Source of the DNA: GCA-2693325 sp964011675
Lineage (GTDB): Bacteria; Latescibacterota; UBA2968; UBA8231
Length of the DNA: 64,000 nucleotides
Direction of reading: 5' to 3'
NCBI GenBank assembly: GCA_964011675.1
Contig: CAXGPR010000008.1
Coordinates: 1-64,000 of the forward strand
Of this stretch, positions 16,711 to 26,426 are shown piece by piece (within the stretch, counting starts at the first letter, position 1; each line of letters opens with the position of its first letter). The translations under genes were made by a program, and so were the position numbers. A model generated the notes under the pieces. The model searched no databases and was not told the origin of the DNA. It saw only the letters and a program-made list of their open reading frames with translations.

Positions 16711-18117
16711 ATGACACATACAGCTATATTTGATTTAAAAACTCAGGGCGGCGTGTGCGCTGGCCAGCAGTGGATCTACGATCAAGACCAGCCCATTGCT
16801 CGTTTGCAGAACGACATCGTCGAGCAACCCGAACAAAACTTACGCTATTTCAACGGGATCCTCAAGCCGGTCGAGCTGCGAGAAATCAGACTCACCCCCG
16901 ACCAGCGACCGCTCATTGGCGGCCTGCAGCTCTACTGGAAAATGGGGGCGATCGCCACAACCGAACTCCGCTCTATAGAAGTCAATGGACGAGGCAGCCA
17001 GCGTCTCGAAATTGTCGTTACCACGCGCGATCCGGGCGGCGTAGCAACCTCGCGTCGAACCGTCTTCATCACCTATGACAGCGACAACCAGACCTACGTC
17101 TACGAAGTAGAGGCCCATTTAGACCTCCACAGCCCAGAGTTCTTCGACGCACCCGAGCACGGCAGTACGTGGCAGTTTGAGTATTGCGACCCTTGGTATA
17201 CTGATTTGCCGGCACCCGTTGCGCCGTTTCCGGGCATGTGGAAAACTAGGCACAACTGCCTGCTCGCGGAAACGCCCGAGGGGATCTGGCAGATGCCCCT
17301 CAACCACATGGCCACGTCCATACCATCCCCGCAGTCTTTTGCCCCAGGAGGTCGTTTGGTCTTAGCTGATGACCCACAGCACAACCCTGCGTTTACATTT
17401 CTGGGCCCAACTGCTCAGCGCACCTCCATTGGCGTGTGCAATTGGGGCTACGACATACACTTTGTCGCCCGCTATACGCGGGACGAACTCTATGCTCCCA
17501 TCTGTGAAACATTTCGCCTACACCGCTGTCCAGATGAAGACGTGGCGTCCCTTCAGAACCAGGCCGCTCCCGTGCCCGCCATCGAGTATAACGGCCATAC
17601 CGAACTCCCCATTTACGAGCGCAAAAGCAGCTTTGCCGTTGGTCTCAACCTGAGCCAACCAAGCCCTCTACCGACCGACCCATGGCCCTGGCTTCCCGCC
17701 GGAGAGGGGGCAACGTGGTGTAAGACAGAAGGGCGAAGCGATTCCTACTCCCTGCAGATCACGCGATCAGAGGAAGGGCTCAGCGAGTGGAGCATGAATC
17801 GCGAGGGAGACGGCGCCTGGCTTGCGCGATGGACCCAAACGACGAGCTTTCGCATCACTGTATATATCTCCACGCAATCCGTAGTCGGACGCGGCGCCTA
17901 CCTGGCCGTGCGCTGGGCCATTTACAACGAGCCCGAGCGCTATCCCTTTATCTGTTCTGAAAGGATTACGGGCAGTGCCGATTGGACCCAAGTGAGCGTA
18001 GAAATCCACGGTCCCCCTCCATCTGATTCCTCCTCTATTTGCATTGCCCTGCGCCAAGATGGCACGGGAACCACTCTCTTTGACGATTTAGACGTCCAAA
18101 TACTGGAAGGAGCATAG
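16711..18117 (+). CDS. Hypothetical 468-residue protein with C-terminal beta-sandwich
   Basis: No family was recognised. The protein has no signal peptide. The first 290 residues are rich in beta strands and aromatic residues (LQLYWKMGAIATTELRS, TWQFEYCDPWYTDLP). The last 110 (WSMNREGDGAWLARWTQ, FDDLDVQILEG) look like a carbohydrate-binding jelly roll, where an ending DDLDV is common. The ATG follows an AGAGAGGGA site. Three bases separate its stop from the GTG of the amidohydrolase, so the two share a transcript. A role in handling a carbohydrate or amide substrate is inferred from this pairing only. Confidence 0.7.
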   Translation: MTHTAIFDLKTQGGVCAGQQWIYDQDQPIARLQNDIVEQPEQNLRYFNGILKPVELREIRLTPDQRPLIGGLQLYWKMGAIATTELRSIEVNGRGSQRLEIVVTTRDPGGVATSRRTVFITYDSDNQTYVYEVEAHLDLHSPEFFDAPEHGSTWQFEYCDPWYTDLPAPVAPFPGMWKTRHNCLLAETPEGIWQMPLNHMATSIPSPQSFAPGGRLVLADDPQHNPAFTFLGPTAQRTSIGVCNWGYDIHFVARYTRDELYAPICETFRLHRCPDEDVASLQNQAAPVPAIEYNGHTELPIYERKSSFAVGLNLSQPSPLPTDPWPWLPAGEGATWCKTEGRSDSYSLQITRSEEGLSEWSMNREGDGAWLARWTQTTSFRITVYISTQSVVGRGAYLAVRWAIYNEPERYPFICSERITGSADWTQVSVEIHGPPPSDSSSICIALRQDGTGTTLFDDLDVQILEGA

Positions 18118-18120
18118 GCC

Positions 18121-19692
18121 GTGAGCGACTACGACTTAATCATTTCTAACGGCATTATAGTCGACGGCGCACGCGCGCCACGCTACAGAGGCGATGTCGG
18201 TATTCGCTCCGATCGCATCGTCGCGCTTGGCGACCTGAGCGGTGCCAGCGCAGCTCTATATATTGACGCACAGGGCCAATGCGTCGCGCCCGGCTTTGTC
18301 GACGTGCACAATCACTCCGATGGCTGGCTTCGCAAAACCCCCAACTTCACGCCAAAAACGCTACAGGGGTTCACAACGGAAGTTATTATGGCCGACGGAA
18401 TTTCCTACGCTCCCGTGGACTCTCAGACCTGGCCCCATTGGGTCTACTACATGCGCGCACTCAACGGCCTGCAGCTTTCCGACTACGACGGGTGGGAAAG
18501 CTTAGACGATTACATGCGCGGGCTCGACGGAACAACCTGCCAAAACGCCATAACTCACCTGCCCTACGCACATCTGCGCACGATGGCTATGGGCTGGGGA
18601 CGCGCAGTGCCCGACGACGTACAAATGGGTGAAATTATCACCGGCGTAGAGCGAGGCATGGCTGAGGGCGCCGTGGGACTTTCCACCGGACTTGACTACA
18701 TAGCTGAGTGTTTTTCGACCACGGACGAGTTGGTCGAAGCGTGTGCCGCCATGGCGCCACAACAGGGCCTCTACGTTACACATATACGTTACAAGAAGGG
18801 CACGTTAGAAGCGGTCAAGGAAGCGGTAGAAATCGGTCGGCGCGCCGGCGTGCCGGTCCATATTTCTCACTTTAAGGGCACGACGCCGCAGCAGATAGAC
18901 GAGCTATTGAGCTACGTAGACAGCGTCGCCGTCAACGAAGTCGATTTTTCCTTTGACGTATATCCCTATCTGCCGGGTTCGACCATGCTAAACTACATGC
19001 TGCCCTACGAAGTGTGGGAAGACGGCCCGCTAGGCGTGATCTCTAAACTGGCCAACCCCGCCGTCCGCAGTCGGTTTGCACGCGTAATCGACCGCTATGA
19101 AGTCGACCTTGACCGTATTTATATCGCCTGGCTGCCCGGACGGGAAAACGCCCGCTTTATTGGTCAAGCGCTGGGGGCGTATGTGAAGGAAACGGGCAAA
19201 ACGCCAGTAGACGCGCTGTGCGATCTATTAATCGACGAAAACTTAGCCGTACTCCTAGTATTTCACCATGGAGACGACGCGCTGGTCTACCCCTTTTTGG
19301 CTCACGAAAAATACATGATGGGCACCGATGGCATCTACTTCCCCGACGGCGCTGTACATCCCCGTCTCTACGGCTCAGCCGGTCGCCTGCTCGGCCCCTG
19401 CGTGCGCGATCACGCCCTATTCTCATTAGAAGACGCCGTTTACAAACTCAGCGGTTATCCGGCTCAGCGCTTTGGCATTAAGGAAAGGGGACTGCTTAAG
19501 GAAGGGTATTTTGCCGATGTGGTCATTTTTGACGATCAGACCGTACAGGACAGGGCCACGTATGCGGATCCCCACCAGTTTTGCAATGGGTTTACTCACG
19601 TCGTCGTTAACGGAGTGCCGATTATTGAGGGGGGTAAAGAGTGCGCGTTGACGGGCGAGTTGCCCGGACGCACCCTGCGGTTTAACGCTTAA
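18121..19692 (+). CDS. D-aminoacylase / N-acyl-D-amino acid deacylase-like amidohydrolase
   Basis: 523 residues, the usual size for this family. The N-terminal beta-sandwich begins DLIISNGIIVDGARAPR, and the metal-binding HxH is in FVDVHNHSDG. Further conserved parts are LSTGLDYIAECFS, YVTHIRYKKG and MGTDGIYFPDG, whose Asp is the catalytic acid. Such enzymes hydrolyse N-acyl-D-amino acids or related cyclic amides, binding zinc. GTG start three bases after the preceding stop, with GGAAGGAG inside that gene. Substrate specificity cannot be judged. Confidence 0.88.
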   Translation: MSDYDLIISNGIIVDGARAPRYRGDVGIRSDRIVALGDLSGASAALYIDAQGQCVAPGFVDVHNHSDGWLRKTPNFTPKTLQGFTTEVIMADGISYAPVDSQTWPHWVYYMRALNGLQLSDYDGWESLDDYMRGLDGTTCQNAITHLPYAHLRTMAMGWGRAVPDDVQMGEIITGVERGMAEGAVGLSTGLDYIAECFSTTDELVEACAAMAPQQGLYVTHIRYKKGTLEAVKEAVEIGRRAGVPVHISHFKGTTPQQIDELLSYVDSVAVNEVDFSFDVYPYLPGSTMLNYMLPYEVWEDGPLGVISKLANPAVRSRFARVIDRYEVDLDRIYIAWLPGRENARFIGQALGAYVKETGKTPVDALCDLLIDENLAVLLVFHHGDDALVYPFLAHEKYMMGTDGIYFPDGAVHPRLYGSAGRLLGPCVRDHALFSLEDAVYKLSGYPAQRFGIKERGLLKEGYFADVVIFDDQTVQDRATYADPHQFCNGFTHVVVNGVPIIEGGKECALTGELPGRTLRFNA

Positions 19693-19706
19693 GGTATGCG
19701 CAGATT

Positions 19707-20048
19707 CTAGTAGGCATTTACGGGGCCGCCGTTCCAACAGCCAATGCGCTCGCCTTTCGGACTGAGCAAAATAGCCGATTGCTCTTTGAGCTCAACGTAC
19801 ACTGTCCGCGATAAATACATCCAACACCAGTAGCAGGTCTCTTTTGGACCGAGCATGACGACTTGACCTTCTGGCAGGCGCACCAGCAAATTGCCATCGA
19901 CCAGCCGTCTTATCATCTTCGCCGCGACAAAATCGCCCTCTCGCAACGCCGCTTTAGCTACGGGGTCGGGCTCTTCAAGCACCTTATTGTTTAAGGCAGC
20001 ACACCCGGCTAGGCAGATCAAAAACGCTCCGAAAAATACGAATCTCAA
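19707..20048 (-). CDS. Small lipoprotein, 113 residues
   Basis: An N-terminal lipoprotein signal is clear: a hydrophobic stretch ending LICLAGC, with the lipidated Cys at residue 16. The mature part (97 residues) has a short basic and beta-rich region (VDGNLLVRLPEGQVVMLG) and a CYWCWMYL motif. The family is unknown. The ATG overlaps the CoA-transferase stop by four bases. It is the last gene of that operon and converges on the amidohydrolase end 14 bases away. Confidence 0.7.
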   Translation of the reverse strand: MRFVFFGAFLICLAGCAALNNKVLEEPDPVAKAALREGDFVAAKMIRRLVDGNLLVRLPEGQVVMLGPKETCYWCWMYLSRTVYVELKEQSAILLSPKGERIGCWNGGPVNAY

Positions 20049-21232
20049 AGAACGTCCTCAGCCCGTAGTCCGGCTATCTCGTCCGTACTCAGCCCCAACA
20101 GAGAAGTCAACACGTCCTCTGTATGCTGACCAAGCGTAGGCGCCGAATCTCGCAGTCTAACCGGCGTCTGCGAAAACTTAAACGGCGAGTTGGGCATGGT
20201 CTGTCGCCCCGCAATCGGATGCACCAATTCGACGATCATCTGGCGAGCCGCAACCTGTTCGTCGGCACACACGTCGGCCACGCTGTGAATGGGACCACTC
20301 GGAATACCGGCAACTCCCAATATGTCACACCATTCGACAACGCTTCTTTCGGCAAAATCCGACTGCAGCAGCGGCTCCAACTCGGCGTGATTTTTTGTCC
20401 GACTGGCATTGTCGACAAACCGCTTATCTGCCGCGAGCTCTTCCCGCCCCAGGGCACTACACAGCTTCTGCCACAGGTTATCATTTCCTGCGGCAATGAC
20501 GATATACCCATCCGACGCCAGAAAAAACTGGAAAGGAGTAATCGCCGGATGGCGGGAACCAAGGGGCTGAGGGACGTCGCCGTTTACGTAAAACCGCGCA
20601 ATTGCGTTTTCTAACAGAGCCACTTGACAGTCTAACATCGAGATATCGATCTGCTGTCCCTGCCCGCTTTCCTTGGCTCGCCCCCAAGCGGCGAGTATAC
20701 CTACTACGCCAAAGAGAGCAGCCGACAGATCTCCCACCGATGAGCCAACGCGCACGGGCGTTCCTCCGGACTCTCCCGTTATACTGGCGATGCCTCCCAT
20801 CGCCTGGACGATTACGTCATAGGCCGGCCGATGCGCGTAAGGACCCGTCTGGCCAAATCCCGAAATGGAGGCGTACACCAGCCGTTGATTCTCTTTGTGG
20901 ATACGCTCATAATCGAGGCCAAACCGCGCCATACTGCCCGGTCTGAAGTTCTCTATCAGCACGTCGCACTCAAGCGCTAGACGTTGCACGAGCTGGGCCC
21001 CGGCCTCCTTGCGTAGGTCAATAGTCACGCTTTTTTTGCCCCGGTTGACGCTCGCAAAATAGGCGCTTTCGCCGTTTTGGAACGGACCAAAATCTCGCGA
21101 TTCATCCCCCTTTTCAGGCAGCTCTACTTTGATGACCTCCGCGCCCAGATCGGCCAGTATCATCGAGGCATAAGGGCCGGCCAGTACGCGCGTCAGATCG
21201 AGGACTCGCATGCCCTCCAGCAGGTTTTCCAC
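20045..21232 (-). CDS. CaiB/BaiF family (class III) CoA transferase
   Basis: 395 residues, the normal length. The N-terminus MRVLDLTRVLAGPYASM with DLGAEVIKVE is the family hallmark. The catalytic Asp is in SVGDLSAALFGVVG, and ENFRPGSMARFGLDY matches the CoA-binding region. These enzymes move CoA between carboxylic acids through an aspartyl-CoA intermediate. One base separates it from the galactokinase-like gene upstream, so they are co-transcribed. The acid substrate is not known. Confidence 0.92.
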   Translation of the reverse strand: MENLLEGMRVLDLTRVLAGPYASMILADLGAEVIKVELPEKGDESRDFGPFQNGESAYFASVNRGKKSVTIDLRKEAGAQLVQRLALECDVLIENFRPGSMARFGLDYERIHKENQRLVYASISGFGQTGPYAHRPAYDVIVQAMGGIASITGESGGTPVRVGSSVGDLSAALFGVVGILAAWGRAKESGQGQQIDISMLDCQVALLENAIARFYVNGDVPQPLGSRHPAITPFQFFLASDGYIVIAAGNDNLWQKLCSALGREELAADKRFVDNASRTKNHAELEPLLQSDFAERSVVEWCDILGVAGIPSGPIHSVADVCADEQVAARQMIVELVHPIAGRQTMPNSPFKFSQTPVRLRDSAPTLGQHTEDVLTSLLGLSTDEIAGLRAEDVL

Positions 21233-21233
21233 T

Positions 21234-22952
21234 CTAGTCCTCGCCAGGCAGACCTACGAGCTCGGCTCCCCGTCCGGGGGTAGCCACACAGCGTTCTATT
21301 GGGCCTTCAATACCCAGCTCGTCGGAAAGAAACCGAGCAAAGGAGTCTCGGCCAGTCCCGTATATATAATCACGGTGGATTAGCCCACCCATATTGCCTC
21401 CCCAACCGGCCCCCAAGCGCTGGACAGCCCCAGCTTCTAGTCCGCCCGTCTCGATTAGATACTCATTGACCCTTCGAACGGCGAGGTCGTATTCAGGTGT
21501 CATTCGCCCATAACCACCGGGGAGAAAACACAAACGGCCTCGGTGATCGCCCGCATCAGCCAACTGGCTTAGGGACGCCAATTCGGACTGTTCGACCTCG
21601 TGGTCAAAATCTCCGTAATGCGAAATACGCGCTAGCTCGAGCGCTGTGGGCATATCTCCCTTTGCTATATATTCGAGCACGTAGCGAACGCGATCCTGCT
21701 CCGCCAGGCCAAAGGCGAATCGGCGCCGCAGGTAGATCGGGGTATCCTCGTCCAAAGCCTGAAACTTTCCCGTTATTTCGCTTTCATACATGTGCCTATA
21801 CTCATCACCCACTCCATTTTGCTCAGCATCCGTCGCCATCTCTCTTAAGGTCGTTTGCGCTGGCATAACCTCCAACAGGCGATATATTGCCTGCGGACTA
21901 AGCCCCAGTCGCTCCTCAGATATATCGCGTATCATCCCAATCGAATCCCACCAGTCTGAGCAAAGTCCCTTGAATTCCGGTTCGTCTCGCATCGACGGCA
22001 GGAGGCGATCTCGCACGTAGAAAGTACCAAGCGGGTAGGCGACAACCGTTTCTTCTTTGACCGACTCGTCGTACACCCTGGGCACGCCCGTATCCAATAC
22101 CATGGCCAAATAGGATTCCGGCAGCGGAGCTGCGCCCGTTGCAATAGCGGGGAAAACACCTACGCCAACCAGTTGGGCGCTGCGCCCCATCACCATCCCC
22201 CCATGGTCAGCCGTTCCTCCGCGCGTCCCCCGAATCCATTCGGAGGTGCCCACTCCGTCCACCAAATCGGATTCCGGCAGATCCTCGCGCGGCTGCAAGT
22301 CGTTTGCACCAAGAGCGGCGCAGGCGGTAGAAATAACGAGCGCCGAGGAAGAAGACATGCCTCCGCTTGGCGACACGTTGCTCCATACGAGGGCATCCAT
22401 ACCACAGAATGTCTGCCGCGCGCGAAAGTAGCTCTCCAGGTAGACGAGTTGACCCGTAACGAGCACAGACCAGTGATGGTCCTGTGCGCTGCCCGTTTCT
22501 TCTAAGCGCTGCTGACATACTTGCCCAGCGTAGTGCATAAGCGCTTCTCGAGTCGCAACGCATTCACCGGGTATAATCTCGGTTAGCTGAAGCTCAAAGG
22601 GTTCAAAACGGTCTACCGCCTCTCCCTGATATTCCAAGTGACTTGCGAACCGCACCATTCCGTCGTCGCGAACGCGCGCAATGGTTAGGGTATCTGAACC
22701 GCGCACGGCGATCCGAACCGAAGGCATACCCCCATAGTCGATGTGCATACCCATTAAATTCATCTGCCCCGGGCAGCGCGCGATCACGACTTCCCCATCC
22801 GAACCGTACCGCTCAACAAAGAGATTCAACGCCTGACTGTAGTGCTCTTTCCAGACATCACATGCATCCGCACCGTAGACTTCTGATAGAAAACCGTCAA
22901 GCACAGTTCCCTGCAACGCTTGCAACCACTGCGAAACACTGGCTTTGTTCAT
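21234..22952 (-). CDS. Galactokinase-like GHMP kinase, long and divergent
   Basis: 572 residues, far above the 380-400 of ordinary galactokinases. GHMP motif 1 is RCPGQMNLMGMHIDY (59-73), motif 2 PSGGMSSSSAL (195-205) and motif 3 LGAGWGGNMGG near 523. The catalytic Asp is probably in GGTADHGG (245-252). In galactokinase, motif 1 reads PGRVNLIGEHTDY; here Arg is Gln and the sugar-contacting Glu is Met, which suggests another sugar, perhaps changed at C6. Extra sequence lies in the middle (residues 300-440). It is followed by the CoA transferase. Confidence 0.8.
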   Translation of the reverse strand: MNKASVSQWLQALQGTVLDGFLSEVYGADACDVWKEHYSQALNLFVERYGSDGEVVIARCPGQMNLMGMHIDYGGMPSVRIAVRGSDTLTIARVRDDGMVRFASHLEYQGEAVDRFEPFELQLTEIIPGECVATREALMHYAGQVCQQRLEETGSAQDHHWSVLVTGQLVYLESYFRARQTFCGMDALVWSNVSPSGGMSSSSALVISTACAALGANDLQPREDLPESDLVDGVGTSEWIRGTRGGTADHGGMVMGRSAQLVGVGVFPAIATGAAPLPESYLAMVLDTGVPRVYDESVKEETVVAYPLGTFYVRDRLLPSMRDEPEFKGLCSDWWDSIGMIRDISEERLGLSPQAIYRLLEVMPAQTTLREMATDAEQNGVGDEYRHMYESEITGKFQALDEDTPIYLRRRFAFGLAEQDRVRYVLEYIAKGDMPTALELARISHYGDFDHEVEQSELASLSQLADAGDHRGRLCFLPGGYGRMTPEYDLAVRRVNEYLIETGGLEAGAVQRLGAGWGGNMGGLIHRDYIYGTGRDSFARFLSDELGIEGPIERCVATPGRGAELVGLPGED

Positions 22953-22992
22953 AGTTTACTCCTGCCCGACTCGGCTGACCTGAGCCGAACGA

Positions 22993-23487
22993 TTATTGTG
23001 CAGCAATTAGGTCGGCCATATCGTATACGACGCCATCCAATTGGACAGTACCCGTTGCAGAGAGAATGTTTTCCTGCACGATCACTGTCATATCCAATAC
23101 CAGCACGCCTTCTTGTGCACCCGACATATTTATGGTCCCTTTGACAGGTATATTGGGATAGAGACCTTTGTCTACGTTTAACGTTCCGTCGAGAAAGAGC
23201 ACGCCATCAGGGGAATATTCTATCATGGTCCACTTTTTCCCCTCAATCTGCACTAAACCCCCGCCATTAAATCCGACAACGGCTGTCGTATCAGCCGCAA
23301 GTGACGCAAAAAAGGCACTCTGAAAGCTCTGCACGAGCACGTTTGTCACAGCCACAGCTTCCGGCGGAATGCCTCTCTCTACTTCGTCGTCTGGCCCAGC
23401 AGAATTGCCTCCACCTCCCCCACACGCATACAGAGCGACAAAGCCACATAAGACCCCTACAAAAAACCTTTCTTTACACCAATTCAT
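22993..23487 (-). CDS. Hypothetical lipoprotein, 164 residues
   Basis: The N-terminus has a lipoprotein signal ending LYAC, with the lipidated Cys at residue 22 followed by a glycine-rich linker (GGGGGNSAGPDDE). The mature domain is beta-rich with short repeats (DGTLNVDKG, VKGTINMSG, ATGTVQLDG), suggesting a small beta-barrel or lipocalin-like fold. The family is unknown. Twelve bases separate it from the GDPD gene upstream; the signal points to a cell-envelope location. Confidence 0.65.
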   Translation of the reverse strand: MNWCKERFFVGVLCGFVALYACGGGGGNSAGPDDEVERGIPPEAVAVTNVLVQSFQSAFFASLAADTTAVVGFNGGGLVQIEGKKWTMIEYSPDGVLFLDGTLNVDKGLYPNIPVKGTINMSGAQEGVLVLDMTVIVQENILSATGTVQLDGVVYDMADLIAAQ

Positions 23488-23499
23488 TTGCGTCCTCTC

Positions 23500-24240
23500 C
23501 TACGTTACATCAGTTTCTGCCATGCGCTTTAACAGATCCTGTAGCACTGCGGGATAATTAGTCAATATACCATCGACTCCACAGTCTATAAGACGACGCA
23601 TTTCTGCTTCGGTATCTGCGTAAAATGGATTGACGACCATACCCTTTGCATGGGCAGCCGCTACGAGTTCAGGCGTTGTTACCGCATGTCCAGGCTGTAG
23701 AAATGTACACCCGACTGCATGGGCACGATGTAACGACTTTTCCACGGGCGGCGCGCATCCCATACACACCGTCAGATGTTGGTTCACTCTTCGGGCCAGC
23801 ACCACCGTTTGCTGGTCCGAAGATATAAAGGCGCGCTCCAGAAGACCTCGATTTGTCAAGCGGCGAACGCAGCGGGTGACCAACTCTACTCGATCGTGTT
23901 CATAGGCCTTGATGTGCACGTTGAGACGCACATCCCCCTCGAGCACGTCAAGCGCCTCGTCTAAACGAAGAAAACGCTGGCCGGCAAACTGATTGCCAAA
24001 CCAGGCACCCGCATCCAATTGGCTTATTTCTTCCCATCTCATAGAGCGCACCTGACCCGTACCGTTCGATGTCCGATCTACGGTCGCATCGTGTATTACG
24101 ATCAGTTCGTCGTCCAAACTCAAGTGCACGTCGAGTTCGACTCCTTCTACTCCCAACCGCATCGCTTCGACTAGCGCTGATTCCGTATTTTCGGGATGCG
24201 TACCGGAGGCACCTCGATGGGCAAAAACGGCTACATTCAT
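23500..24240 (-). CDS. ugpQ: Glycerophosphodiester phosphodiesterase (cytoplasmic type)
   Basis: 246 residues, the usual size of UgpQ-type enzymes. Motifs: AHRGASGTHPENT at residues 7-19 with the catalytic His, ELDVHLSLDDELIVIHD with the metal Glu, Asp and second His, and VDGILTNYP at the end. It hydrolyses glycerophosphodiesters to glycerol 3-phosphate and an alcohol, using a divalent metal. It has no signal peptide. The ATG overlaps the enolase-superfamily stop by four bases. Confidence 0.9.
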   Translation of the reverse strand: MNVAVFAHRGASGTHPENTESALVEAMRLGVEGVELDVHLSLDDELIVIHDATVDRTSNGTGQVRSMRWEEISQLDAGAWFGNQFAGQRFLRLDEALDVLEGDVRLNVHIKAYEHDRVELVTRCVRRLTNRGLLERAFISSDQQTVVLARRVNQHLTVCMGCAPPVEKSLHRAHAVGCTFLQPGHAVTTPELVAAAHAKGMVVNPFYADTEAEMRRLIDCGVDGILTNYPAVLQDLLKRMAETDVT

Positions 24241-25337
24241 AGGACTATCTCTTCATAGGATTGAACATATTTTTTTAGGGCTTTCTGGTCGAGTTCACAT
24301 CCCAAGCCCGGCTTTTTCGGAGTCTCCACGTAGCCATTTTCAAAGCATATGGGCTCGATAATTAGATCGTCTTCTCTCGTCCATGAACCGACAAAATCCG
24401 ACGCCATTTCGCAGTTTGGAGCGGCAGCTGCTGCGTGAATATAGGCCGTATCTACAATACCTAAATCGTTTCCCGAACCGTGCCAGCAAGCCATTCCAGC
24501 CCCTGCCGCAATGGCAGCATTTTTTTGGAAGCCAAACAGACTCCCAACCAAATTCAAGCAATCCGCAAGGCCCTCTGTGAGCGCCGTCACAACGTGCGTT
24601 CCCGCACCCAAATGCTGTGCTAAGGGAAGGTTTATTTCTTCTTTAATGCGCTTGTATCCCTCGATGTCTGACTTTGGGATCGGATCTTCAAAAACCTCCA
24701 CATTGCCCAAAAGTTCCAGCTCTGCAGCGAGTGCGATTGTTTGCTCGGCCGTGCGAAAGCGTTCATTGGGATCCACCGTCACCTTAAAATCAGGACCAGC
24801 AACCTCGAGAATTGCCCTCATCCTTTCTACCATCGGCTCTTCGATCCGACACTTTATTTTTATACCTTTAAAACCGTGCCTAAGAGCTCGCTCCACCGTG
24901 CGTTTTGAATCTTCAGGCTTTTGCTGACCCATCCAATAGTCAGCTCGCACTCGGTTACGCACAGCACCACCCAGCAAGGCATGGACGGGTATATCCCGCA
25001 TCTTTCCCACCAAGTCACACAGCGCTATTTCAAACGCATCGTATGCGGGACCAGTCCCCACCCGCTGCACGTCTTCGCACCCGATCCCGTATATATCCTG
25101 TAGCGCAACGATTTCGGGATCTTTGCCCAATAGCAAGCTACCACCAGCTCGCACCTCTCCAATCGGCACACCGCGTCCCGTTTCGCCTAAGCCAACCAGC
25201 TCGCTATCCGTGCGCAGGCGCACAATGTGCTTGGGCACCTGGTCCCAACTCGTCTCGGGAACCCACTCAGCACTGTGCACACGGCCAGGGATCGTTGGCA
25301 CTACAACGGTCCAAACATCTATTGCGTTAATTTTCAT
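24237..25337 (-). CDS. Mandelate racemase/muconate lactonizing (enolase superfamily) enzyme
   Basis: 366 residues from ATG at 25335-25337 (site AGGAAAG upstream); the longer frame is unsupported. The barrel shows GIKIKCRI with the catalytic Lys region, the metal ligand Asp in VTVDPNERF and Glu in FEDPIPKSD, and later QHLGAGTHVV. The enolase superfamily abstracts a proton next to a carboxylate to dehydrate or racemise sugar acids or other acids. Eleven bases separate it from the M42 peptidase upstream and a four-base overlap couples it to GDPD. Likely an acid-sugar dehydratase. Confidence 0.87.
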   Translation of the reverse strand: MKINAIDVWTVVVPTIPGRVHSAEWVPETSWDQVPKHIVRLRTDSELVGLGETGRGVPIGEVRAGGSLLLGKDPEIVALQDIYGIGCEDVQRVGTGPAYDAFEIALCDLVGKMRDIPVHALLGGAVRNRVRADYWMGQQKPEDSKRTVERALRHGFKGIKIKCRIEEPMVERMRAILEVAGPDFKVTVDPNERFRTAEQTIALAAELELLGNVEVFEDPIPKSDIEGYKRIKEEINLPLAQHLGAGTHVVTALTEGLADCLNLVGSLFGFQKNAAIAAGAGMACWHGSGNDLGIVDTAYIHAAAAAPNCEMASDFVGSWTREDDLIIEPICFENGYVETPKKPGLGCELDQKALKKYVQSYEEIVL

Positions 25338-25347
25338 AGGATCTTTC

Positions 25348-26415
25348 CTACGGGATAAAGCAGGCGTCTTTTTCCAACGACAAAACAAATTCAGCAAGCA
25401 GTTTAGCCGTATTATCGAGATCTTTAAGGGAAATCACTTCAACCGGCGTATGCATATAGCGCTGCGGCAGGCTAACCAACGCGGCTGCCACCCCGGCGCG
25501 ACTCAGTTGGATGGCGTTGGCGTCCGTGCCCGTTCCCCCAGGTTCGGCCATGATCTGATGGGGAATTTTCTTTTTTTTCGCTACGGCAACGAGCTGATCA
25601 AATACAACCGGATTGATATTTGCGCCTCGGTTGATAACAGGTCCTCCTCCCAAAACACATTCCCCCACCTGACGCTTGTCCACGCCTGGATGATCCATCG
25701 ACCAGGTCACGTCAACGGCAATGCCCACAAGGGGATTTACGCCATACGCGCTGGTTTTTGCCCCGCGCAGCCCGATTTCCTCCTGCACGGTAGCGACGGA
25801 AAAAAGCGCGGCACGGCACGTCTTCTTAGACCGCGTAACCCGGCGCAGTGCCTCGGCGACAACCCAAGCCCCGGCCTTATTGTCGGTCGCACGCGACACA
25901 ACGAGATCCCCGCGAAGTTCTTCAAAATTCGGATCGTAGGTAACGGGATCGCCGATCTCGACTATCTTACGCGCTTCTTCTGCCGAAGTGACGCCAATGT
26001 CGATCCACAGCTCGTGTTTGGCAGGCACTTTGGAGCGCTCTTCTGCTCGCATCAGGTGAATGGGTTTCTTCCCCAAAACACCCAGCACGGGCCCCTTGCG
26101 CGTATGAATCCGCACTTTGCGCCCAGGCACCATACCCAAATCAAACCCACCAATCGTATCGAAGTACAGGTATCCTCGGTCGTCGATGTAAATGATCTGA
26201 AAACCCAACTCATCCATATGGCCAGCAAGCATAACGCGCGGCCCATCTCCCGCACTATAGGAAGCAATCGCATTCCCATGCACGTCGACTTCCACTGCAT
26301 CGGCATAGCGAGATACTTCCTCTTTCCACACCGAGCGCACAGGGCCTTCATAGCCAGAGGGACCCGGCGCCGCGAGCAGTTCTTTTAAGAATCGTTTGGA
26401 TGCTTCCCGCATCAA
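25348..26415 (-). CDS. M42 family metallo-aminopeptidase (FrvX/glucanase-like)
   Basis: 355 residues. M42 hallmarks are present in order: AGHMDELGF (first metal His and Asp), ATDNKAGAW (bridging Asp), VQEEIGLRGA (catalytic Glu and metal Glu), VDVTWSMDHP and RYMHTPVEV (last His). M42 enzymes are cobalt- or zinc-dependent aminopeptidases forming dodecamers, once named endoglucanases. It follows the SSS symporter by 11 bases. With the neighbouring symporter it could take up and trim peptides. Confidence 0.9.
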   Translation of the reverse strand: MMREASKRFLKELLAAPGPSGYEGPVRSVWKEEVSRYADAVEVDVHGNAIASYSAGDGPRVMLAGHMDELGFQIIYIDDRGYLYFDTIGGFDLGMVPGRKVRIHTRKGPVLGVLGKKPIHLMRAEERSKVPAKHELWIDIGVTSAEEARKIVEIGDPVTYDPNFEELRGDLVVSRATDNKAGAWVVAEALRRVTRSKKTCRAALFSVATVQEEIGLRGAKTSAYGVNPLVGIAVDVTWSMDHPGVDKRQVGECVLGGGPVINRGANINPVVFDQLVAVAKKKKIPHQIMAEPGGTGTDANAIQLSRAGVAAALVSLPQRYMHTPVEVISLKDLDNTAKLLAEFVLSLEKDACFIP

Positions 26416-26426
26416 AATTCCTTTCC

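Noticed and set aside
25123..26388. A 421-codon open frame on the plus strand
   Set aside because: It lies antisense to the M42 peptidase and enolase-superfamily genes, both of which have full catalytic motifs; the plus-strand text has no domain pattern.
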